Assembly (NCBI RefSeq): GCF_018614055.1
Contig: NZ_JAGGPB010000058.1
Span: 52,797-116,796 of the forward strand
From: Streptomyces sp. ISL-98
Lineage (GTDB): Bacteria > Actinomycetota > Actinomycetes > Streptomycetales > Streptomycetaceae
Reading direction: 5' to 3'
DNA length: 64,000 bases
A program made the translations under genes and the position numbers. Of the stretch, positions 58,263 through 64,000 are shown piece by piece. Below the pieces are notes generated by a model. That model searched no databases and had not been told where the DNA came from. It saw only the letters and a program-made list of their open reading frames with translations. The stretch's first letter is position 1. Every line of letters starts with the position of its first letter.

Positions 58263-59048
58263 ATGGCGAACGACAGCGCCGGCGTGGCGGTCGTCACCGG
58301 CGGAACCAGCGGAATCGGCCTCGCCGTGACCGAGAGTCTCGCCCAGCGAGGCATGAAGGTCTTCATCTGCGCACGGCACGAGGAGGACCTGGCCGTCTGC
58401 ATCAAGGACCTGCGCGAACGCGGACTCGACGTCGACGGGGCACGCTGCGACGTGCGCTCGCGCGACGAGGTGCGCGCCTTCATCGAGGCCGCCGTGCGCC
58501 GGTACGGAACGATCGACGCGCTGGTCAACAACGCCGGACGCAGCGGCGGCGGAGTCACCGCCGACCTCGACGACGAGACCTGGTACGACGTCATCGACAC
58601 CAACCTCAACGGCGTATTCCTGATGACGCGCGAAGTGCTCACCACCGGCGGCATGAGGGACAAGCAGACCGGCCGGATCGTCAACATCGCCTCGACGGGC
58701 GGCAAGCAGGGCGTCGTCCTGGGAGCCCCCTACTCGGCGTCCAAGCACGGCGTCGTCGGATTCACCAAGGCGCTGGGCCTGGAGCTTGCGAAGACCGGGA
58801 TCACCGTGAACGCCGTCTGCCCGGGCTATGTCGAGACGCCCATGGCACAGCAGGTGCGCACCAACTACGCCCGGATCTGGGACACCGACGAGCAGGCGGT
58901 GCTCGAACGGTTCGAGACCAAGATTCCGCTGGGCCGTTACTCCACCCCCGAGGAAGTGGCCGGGCTCGTCGGCTATCTGCTCTCGGACATCGCGGCCTCC
59001 ATCACCGCACAGGCGCTCAACGTATGCGGCGGGCTCGGCAATTACTGA
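58263..59048 (+). CDS. Polyketide ketoreductase (ActIII-like SDR)
   Basis: 261-residue SDR that reduces one keto group of the nascent polyketide, normally at C-9. TGGTSGIG (12-19), NNAGRSGGG with the ActIII-type glycine run, Ser144, Tyr157 and Lys161 (YSASK), and the PGYVETPMAQQVR loop match actinorhodin-type KRs. Presence of this KR and of a didomain cyclase predicts a reduced, first-ring C7-C12 folded polyketide. Confidence 0.96.
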   Translation: MANDSAGVAVVTGGTSGIGLAVTESLAQRGMKVFICARHEEDLAVCIKDLRERGLDVDGARCDVRSRDEVRAFIEAAVRRYGTIDALVNNAGRSGGGVTADLDDETWYDVIDTNLNGVFLMTREVLTTGGMRDKQTGRIVNIASTGGKQGVVLGAPYSASKHGVVGFTKALGLELAKTGITVNAVCPGYVETPMAQQVRTNYARIWDTDEQAVLERFETKIPLGRYSTPEEVAGLVGYLLSDIAASITAQALNVCGGLGNY

Positions 59049-59067
59049 CGCGAAGGACGTACGAACG

Positions 59068-60012
59068 ATGAATGACGTACAGCACACCGTCACCGTGGCA
59101 GCCGCACCCCGGACCGTGTACGAGCTCCTCGCCGATACGGCGCTGTGGCCCGTGAACTTCCATCCCACGGTCCACGTGGAACAGCTCGGACAGGACGGAT
59201 CGAGCGAACGCATCCGGATCTGGGCGGTGGCCGGCGACAAGGTCAAAGCCTGGACCTCGCGGCGGGAACTGGACCCCGGCAGCCTGCGCATCACCTTCCG
59301 GCAGGAAGTGTCCCAGCCGCCGGTCGCCGCGATGTCCGGCGCCTGGGTCATCAAGGCGCTCCCCGACGGCGGCACCGAGGTCGTCCTGGAGCACAGCTAC
59401 CGCGCGGTCGAGGACGACCCCGAAGGCCTGGCATGGATCACCGAGGTCACCGACCGCAACAGCCGCTCCGAGCTCGCCAATCTCAAGGCTCTGGCGGAGC
59501 GGGCGGCGGACCAGGACGAGCTGCGGCTGACCTTCGAGGACACGGTGGTCGTGGACGGCGAGGTCAGTGATGTGTACGACTTCCTGTACCGGGCCCAGGA
59601 GTGGCCGGACCGGCTGCCGCACGTCGCCCGGATGGACCTCACGGAAGACGAGCAGGGTGTCCAGGTCATGGAGATGGACACCATCACCACCGACGGCGCC
59701 ATGCACACGACCAAGTCGGTGCGGGTCTGCTTCACCGACGAACGCATCGTCTACAAGCAGGTCGTCGTGCCGATGCTGATGACGGCTCACACCGGCGAGT
59801 GGCGGGTGGCCGCCGTCCGCGGCGGCGTCGCGGTGACCTCCCAGCACACCGTGGCGATACGGCCCGAGGCCGTGGCGGGCATCCTCGGCGAGGCCGCCAC
59901 GGTGGCCGATGCCCGGGAGTTCGCCCGTATCGCACTCAGCGGAAACAGCAGGATCACCCTGGAGCACGCCAAAGCGTACGCCGAGGACCGCTCGGCCCGT
60001 GCGAGGCTCTGA
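59068..60012 (+). CDS. Didomain aromatase/cyclase
   Basis: 314-residue protein of two SRPBCC domains (1-150: VTVAAAPRTVYELLADTALW, MSGAWVIKALPDGGTEVVLE; 160-314: VVDGEVSDVYDFLYRAQEWP). Didomain ARO/CYC enzymes aromatise the first ring of C-9-reduced chains (ActVII, Gris ORF4 and relatives). ATG 59068 follows AAGGACGTACG. This gives the cluster two cyclase genes with the fusion protein on the other strand. Confidence 0.93.
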   Translation: MNDVQHTVTVAAAPRTVYELLADTALWPVNFHPTVHVEQLGQDGSSERIRIWAVAGDKVKAWTSRRELDPGSLRITFRQEVSQPPVAAMSGAWVIKALPDGGTEVVLEHSYRAVEDDPEGLAWITEVTDRNSRSELANLKALAERAADQDELRLTFEDTVVVDGEVSDVYDFLYRAQEWPDRLPHVARMDLTEDEQGVQVMEMDTITTDGAMHTTKSVRVCFTDERIVYKQVVVPMLMTAHTGEWRVAAVRGGVAVTSQHTVAIRPEAVAGILGEAATVADAREFARIALSGNSRITLEHAKAYAEDRSARARL

Positions 60013-60031
60013 GCGGGCCGAGCGGGCCGGG

Positions 60032-60700
60032 ATGGACGCCGCCGTCACCGTCCGGTGGTCGTACGCCGAAGGGTCGGCCCCCCGCGACCACGCCAGGGCG
60101 CTGCTGCGGAGCACCGCCGCAGAAGTGGCCGGGGTGTTCCCGGCCGACGTACGCATCGGCCGGGCGGCCTCGGGCGCCCCGGAGCTGTCCGGGGCGGCCG
60201 AGGGGCTCCTCGCGAGCGTCAGCCACACCCGGGGGCTGGTGGCGGTGGCGGTCTCCCGGCCGCGCGACGGCGTGTCCGGGGTCGGGGTGGACGTGGAGGC
60301 CGTGCGGCCGCTCGACGCGGACACCCTCGCCGAACGGTGGTTCACCCCGGACGAGGCGGCCTGGGTCCGGGCACTCCCGCCCGCGCTGCGTCCCGTCGGA
60401 CTGCTGGATCTGTGGACGCGCAAGGAGTCCGTGGGCAAGGCCCTCGGGCTGGGGCTCGCCGGCGGCGGTCTGCGCCGTCCGGTCGGGGCCCCGCCGCCGG
60501 GCACACCGCCGGCGTCCGCCCGGCCGCTGAGCGCGCTGCCCGGGGCCCCGGAACTGTCGGGAGCCGTACTGCCGGGCCCTGCGGGATACGTGCTGGCGTG
60601 TGCCCTCCGGGGAGCCGGCACCCCTCCACCGACCGTCCATGTCACCGAAAGGAAGGCCACGCCATGCCTACCGTCGAACGGACATTGCACGAAAGGCTGA
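60032..60700 (+). CDS. Sfp-type 4'-phosphopantetheinyl transferase
   Basis: 222-residue PPTase that converts apo-ACP to holo-ACP using CoA. The Mg/CoA motifs are GVDVEAVRP (GxDxE) and LWTRKESVGKALG (WxxKExxxK), both complete. ATG 60032 gives a normal length; the ribosome site is weak, and GTG 59999 with GAGGA upstream is an alternative. The gene overlaps the carboxylase gene by 37 bp. A dedicated PPTase within a type II PKS operon is uncommon; JadM of jadomycin biosynthesis is a precedent. Confidence 0.9.
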   Translation: MDAAVTVRWSYAEGSAPRDHARALLRSTAAEVAGVFPADVRIGRAASGAPELSGAAEGLLASVSHTRGLVAVAVSRPRDGVSGVGVDVEAVRPLDADTLAERWFTPDEAAWVRALPPALRPVGLLDLWTRKESVGKALGLGLAGGGLRRPVGAPPPGTPPASARPLSALPGAPELSGAVLPGPAGYVLACALRGAGTPPPTVHVTERKATPCLPSNGHCTKG

Positions 60701-62229
60701 TGGAGCTCGACGAGCTCAAGGAGTCTGCCCGGCAGGGGCCCGATCCGGCCGCCACCGAGCGTCAGCACGCCAAGGGCAAGCTGACGGCGCACGAGCGCAT
60801 CCAACTGCTGCTCGACGAGGGTTCGTTCACCGAGGTCGAGGCACTTCGCAGGCACCGCGCCACCGGCTTCGGCCTGGAGCGCCGGCGCCCGCACTCGGAC
60901 GGTGTGGTGACCGGCTGGGGCACCGTGTACGGGCGGACGGTCTTCGTGTACGCCCACGACTTCCGGATCTTCGGCGGCGCGCTGGGCGAGGCCCACGCCG
61001 AGAAGATCCACAAGCTGATGGACATGGCCGTGTCGGCAGGGGCGCCGCTCGTGTCGCTCAACGACGGAGCGGGCGCCCGTATCCAGGAGGGCGTCTCGGC
61101 GCTCGCCGGCTACGGAGGCATCTTCATGCGCAACACCCGCGCCTCCGGGGTGATCCCGCAGGTCTCGGTGATGCTCGGCCCGTGCGCGGGCGGTGCGGCG
61201 TACTCACCGGCGCTGACCGACTTCGTCTTCATGGTCCGCGGCAACGCACAGATGTTCATCACCGGTCCCGACGTGGTCCAGGCGGTCACCGGCGAAAAGG
61301 TCTCCCAGAACGGTCTGGGCGGCGCCGATGTGCACGCGGCCACCTCCGGTGTGGCGCACCTCGCGTACGACGACGAGGAGTCCTGCCTGGAGGACGTACG
61401 TTTCCTCCTCTCGCTCCTGCCCGGCAACAACCGTGAACTCCCGCCCGCCCAGCGGTGCGACGACCCGCCCGACCGGCGCACGGACGCACTGCTGGACCTG
61501 GTGCCTCCGGACCCCCAGCGCGCGTACGACATGCGGACGGTGATCGAGGAGATCGTCGACGACGGCGAGTTCTTCGAAGTGCATTCCGCCTGGGCGACGA
61601 ACATCCTCTGCTCACTGGCCCGGCTGGACGGCCATGTGGTCGGCATCGTGGCCAACCAGCCGGCGTCGCTCGCCGGTGTGCTGGACATCGAGGCCTCCGA
61701 GAAGGCAGCCAGGTTCGTGCAGCTCTGCGACGCGTTCAACATCCCGCTGGTGACGCTCGTGGACGTGCCGGGCTTCCTGCCCGGGGTGGGCCAGGAGCAC
61801 GGCGGAATCATCCGGCACGGCGCCAAGCTGCTGTACGCGTACTGCAATGCGACCGTGCCGCGCGTCCAGCTCATCCTGCGCAAGGCCTACGGCGGCGCGT
61901 ACATCGTCATGGACTCCCGCTCCATCGGCGCCGACCTCTCGCTGGCCTGGCCGACGAACGAGATCGCGGTGATGGGCGCCGAGGGCGCGGCGAATGTCAT
62001 CTTCCGCCGTGAGATCGCGGCCGCCGACGACCCCGACGCCGTACGGCAGCAGAAGATCAAGGAGTACCGGACCGAGCTGATGCACCCCTACTACGCGGCG
62101 GAACGGGGCCTGGTGGACGACATCATCGACCCGCGCGACACGAGGTCGGCGCTGATCCGTTCCCTGGCGATGCTGCGCGGCAAACACGCCGACCTGCCGG
62201 CGCGCAAGCACGGCAACCCTCCGATGTGA
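60664..62229 (+). CDS. Acyl-CoA carboxylase beta subunit (carboxyltransferase)
   Basis: 521-residue biotin-dependent carboxyltransferase of the AccB/PccB family. It transfers CO2 from carboxybiotin to acetyl-CoA (or propionyl-CoA). Signatures are the acyl-CoA site SLNDGAGARIQEGVSALAGY, the oxyanion motifs GPCAGGAAYSPALTDF and HGAKLLYAY...RKAYGGAYIVM, and SRSIGADLSLAWP, which sets acyl specificity. ATG 60664 follows AAAGGAAGG. It is paired with the alpha subunit 17 bases downstream and should supply malonyl-CoA for chain extension. Confidence 0.94.
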   Translation: MPTVERTLHERLMELDELKESARQGPDPAATERQHAKGKLTAHERIQLLLDEGSFTEVEALRRHRATGFGLERRRPHSDGVVTGWGTVYGRTVFVYAHDFRIFGGALGEAHAEKIHKLMDMAVSAGAPLVSLNDGAGARIQEGVSALAGYGGIFMRNTRASGVIPQVSVMLGPCAGGAAYSPALTDFVFMVRGNAQMFITGPDVVQAVTGEKVSQNGLGGADVHAATSGVAHLAYDDEESCLEDVRFLLSLLPGNNRELPPAQRCDDPPDRRTDALLDLVPPDPQRAYDMRTVIEEIVDDGEFFEVHSAWATNILCSLARLDGHVVGIVANQPASLAGVLDIEASEKAARFVQLCDAFNIPLVTLVDVPGFLPGVGQEHGGIIRHGAKLLYAYCNATVPRVQLILRKAYGGAYIVMDSRSIGADLSLAWPTNEIAVMGAEGAANVIFRREIAAADDPDAVRQQKIKEYRTELMHPYYAAERGLVDDIIDPRDTRSALIRSLAMLRGKHADLPARKHGNPPM

Positions 62230-62245
62230 CGGGCAGGCGACCATC

Positions 62246-64000
62246 GTGCGCAAGGTGCTCATCGCCAACCGTGGCGAAATCGCTGTCCGCGTTGCTCGGG
62301 CCTGCCGGGATGCCGGGATCGCGAGCGTAGCCGTCTACGCCGATCCGGACCGGGACGCTTTGCATGTCCGTGCCGCGGACGAGGCGTTCGCTCTGGGCGG
62401 TGACACCCCGGCCGCCAGCTATCTGGACATGGCCAAGGTGCTGCAGGCCGCCAAGGACTCGGGAGCGGACGCGGTTCATCCCGGGTACGGATTTCTCTCC
62501 GAGAACGCCGAGTTCGCCCAGGCAGTGCTGGACGCGGGTCTGACCTGGATCGGCCCGCCGCCGCAGGCCATCCGTGACCTGGGTGACAAGGTCGCCGCCC
62601 GGCACATCGCCCAGCGTGCCGGTGCCCCGCTGGTCGCAGGCACCCCCGACCCGGTCTCGGGGGCCGAGGAGGTCGTCGCGTTCGCCCGCGAGCACGGGCT
62701 GCCGATCGCGATCAAGGCGGCGTTCGGCGGCGGCGGGCGCGGCCTGAAGGTCGCCCGCACCCTCGAAGAGGTCCCCGAGCTCTACGACTCCGCCGTGCGT
62801 GAGGCGGTGGCCGCGTTCGGCCGCGGGGAGTGCTTCGTCGAGCGCTACCTCGACAAGCCCAGGCACGTGGAGACGCAGTGCCTGGCCGATGCCCACGGCA
62901 ATGTCGTGGTCGTCTCCACCCGTGACTGCTCGCTGCAGCGCCGCCACCAGAAGCTGGTGGAAGAGGCACCGGCCCCGTTCCTGTCCCAGGCGCAGAACCA
63001 GGAGCTGTACGCCGCCTCGAAGGCGATCCTGCGCGAGGCCGGCTACGTCGGTGCGGGCACGGTCGAATTCCTCGTCGGCGTCGACGGCACGATCTCCTTC
63101 CTGGAGGTCAACACCCGCCTGCAGGTCGAGCACCCGGTCTCCGAAGAGGTCACCGGCATCGACCTGGTCCGCGAGATGTTCCGTATCGCCGACGGCGAGA
63201 AGCTCGGCTACGACGACCCCGCGGTGCGCGGGCACTCCATCGAGTTCCGCATCAACGGCGAGGACCCCGGCCGCGGCTTCCTGCCCGCCCCCGGTACCGT
63301 CACCGCCTTCGCACCGCCCTCCGGCCCCGGCGTCCGCCTCGACGCCGGCGTCGAAACCGGCAGCGTGATCGGCCCCGCCTGGGACTCCCTGCTGGCCAAG
63401 CTGATCGTCACCGGCGCCACCCGCGAACAGGCACTGCAGCGCGCCGCCCGCGCTCTGGCGGAGTTCAACGTCGAGGGCATGGCCACCGCCATCCCCTTCC
63501 ACCGCGCCGTCGTCGCCGACCCCGCGTTCACCTCCGACCCCTTCACGGTCCACACCCGGTGGATCGAGACGGAATTCGTCAACACCATCCCGGCGTTCTC
63601 GGTGCCCGGTGCGGACACCGAGGAGGACGAGGCCGGTCGCGAGACGATCGTCGTCGAGGTCGGCGGCAAGCGGCTCGAGGTCTCGCTGCCCTCGTCGCTG
63701 GGGATGACGCTGGCCCGTACCGGCCTGGCCGCGGGTGCCAAGCCGAAGCGGCGTGCGGCGAAGAAGTCCGGCCCGGCCGCCTCCGGCGACACCCTCGCGT
63801 CCCCGATGCAGGGCACCATCGTCAAGGTCGCGGTCGAGGAGGGCCAGGAGGTCAAGGAGGGCGACCTCGTCGTCGTACTCGAGGCCATGAAGATGGAGCA
63901 GCCGCTGAACGCGCACCGCTCCGGCACCGTCAAGGGCCTGGCCGCCGAAGTCGGCGCCTCGGTCACCTCCGGCGCCACCATCTGCGAAATCAAGGACTGA
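62246..64000 (+). CDS. accA: Acyl-CoA carboxylase alpha subunit (biotin carboxylase with BCCP)
   Basis: 584-residue protein ending with TGA exactly at the window end. The N-terminal biotin carboxylase (KVLIANRGEIAVRVARA, ATP-grasp loop AFGGGGRGLKVA, VNTRLQVEHPVSEEVTG) is followed by a linker and a C-terminal biotin carrier domain with EAMKMEQPLNAH (biotinylated Lys). It carboxylates biotin for the beta subunit. The length and KRRAAKKSGPAA linker match the streptomycete AccA family. GTG 62246. Confidence 0.96.
   Translation: MRKVLIANRGEIAVRVARACRDAGIASVAVYADPDRDALHVRAADEAFALGGDTPAASYLDMAKVLQAAKDSGADAVHPGYGFLSENAEFAQAVLDAGLTWIGPPPQAIRDLGDKVAARHIAQRAGAPLVAGTPDPVSGAEEVVAFAREHGLPIAIKAAFGGGGRGLKVARTLEEVPELYDSAVREAVAAFGRGECFVERYLDKPRHVETQCLADAHGNVVVVSTRDCSLQRRHQKLVEEAPAPFLSQAQNQELYAASKAILREAGYVGAGTVEFLVGVDGTISFLEVNTRLQVEHPVSEEVTGIDLVREMFRIADGEKLGYDDPAVRGHSIEFRINGEDPGRGFLPAPGTVTAFAPPSGPGVRLDAGVETGSVIGPAWDSLLAKLIVTGATREQALQRAARALAEFNVEGMATAIPFHRAVVADPAFTSDPFTVHTRWIETEFVNTIPAFSVPGADTEEDEAGRETIVVEVGGKRLEVSLPSSLGMTLARTGLAAGAKPKRRAAKKSGPAASGDTLASPMQGTIVKVAVEEGQEVKEGDLVVVLEAMKMEQPLNAHRSGTVKGLAAEVGASVTSGATICEIKD

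Noticed and set aside
59017..63916. Long minus-strand frames opposite cyclase, PPTase and carboxylase genes
   Set aside because: Shadows of highly conserved plus-strand enzymes.
1..64000. tRNA or rRNA genes and intact insertion sequences
   Set aside because: None recognised by reading; a covariance search would be needed to exclude small RNAs.

Overview
The window is high-GC actinomycete DNA and almost certainly comes from a Streptomyces or a close relative. The evidence is strong third-position GC bias, many GTG and TTG starts, ATGA-coupled operons, two complete conservons (cvnABCD), AfsR/SARP regulators, DUF2637, DUF6153 and DUF2795 proteins, a c-di-AMP riboswitch ahead of a LysM muralytic gene, and a type II aromatic polyketide cluster. 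I saw no rRNA, tRNA, CRISPR array or intact insertion sequence.

Layout. 1-5116 (minus) is the N-terminal part of a large NRPS (C-A-PCP-C-A) that runs off the left edge. Its first A domain carries a threonine-type specificity code. 5.4-8.0 kb is a gene graveyard holding a broken short-chain dehydrogenase, a collapsed cas3 and a stub of an MFS symporter. 8.0-12.9 kb holds small membrane or secreted proteins and a coupled pair made of a cysteine-synthase-like PLP enzyme and an MFS carrier, closed by a strong terminator. 13.2-18.5 kb is conservon 1 (cvnA-D) with two P450s. The first P450 is a CYP157-type protein without the ExxR arginine and the second is CYP154-like. 18.6-23.7 kb (minus) is a protocatechuate operon, pcaIJHGBD, with a divergent MarR regulator and paired palindromic operators. 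24.6-28.2 kb is conservon 2. 28.5-36.7 kb mixes cell-wall, stress and accessory genes: riboswitch-LysM/SLT protein, two glycosyltransferases, Hsp20 under a HAIR-like operator, a frameshifted DUF2267 gene, hemerythrin, CBS, DUF2795 and VOC proteins. 36.7-41.7 kb (minus) holds two coupled SpoIIE-type PP2C phosphatases with PAS and GAF sensors.

41.7-46.4 kb is the most unusual part. A tightly coupled minus-strand operon encodes a caspase-like protease, a 412-residue protein of unknown function and a ComEC-like metallo-beta-lactamase-fold protein. It is divergent from a DUF2235 alpha/beta-hydrolase. This looks like an undescribed stress, cell-death or conflict module, but that function is inferred only from gene content.

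46.4-64.0 kb is a type II PKS cluster. The rightward operon encodes KS-alpha, KS-beta/CLF, ACP, ketoreductase, didomain aromatase/cyclase, Sfp-type phosphopantetheinyl transferase and both acyl-CoA carboxylase subunits, so it makes its own malonyl-CoA and activates its own ACP. The leftward operon starts with an aromatase/cyclase fused to an alpha/beta-hydrolase and continues through a MarR regulator, a membrane protein, an SDR, an FAD oxidoreductase, a SARP and a siderophore-interacting-type flavoprotein. A second SARP gene and an MBL hydrolase lie at the left edge. The promoter region between the two PKS operons carries heptamer direct repeats at exact 11-bp spacing, the classical SARP operator geometry, so the two SARPs probably control both operons.
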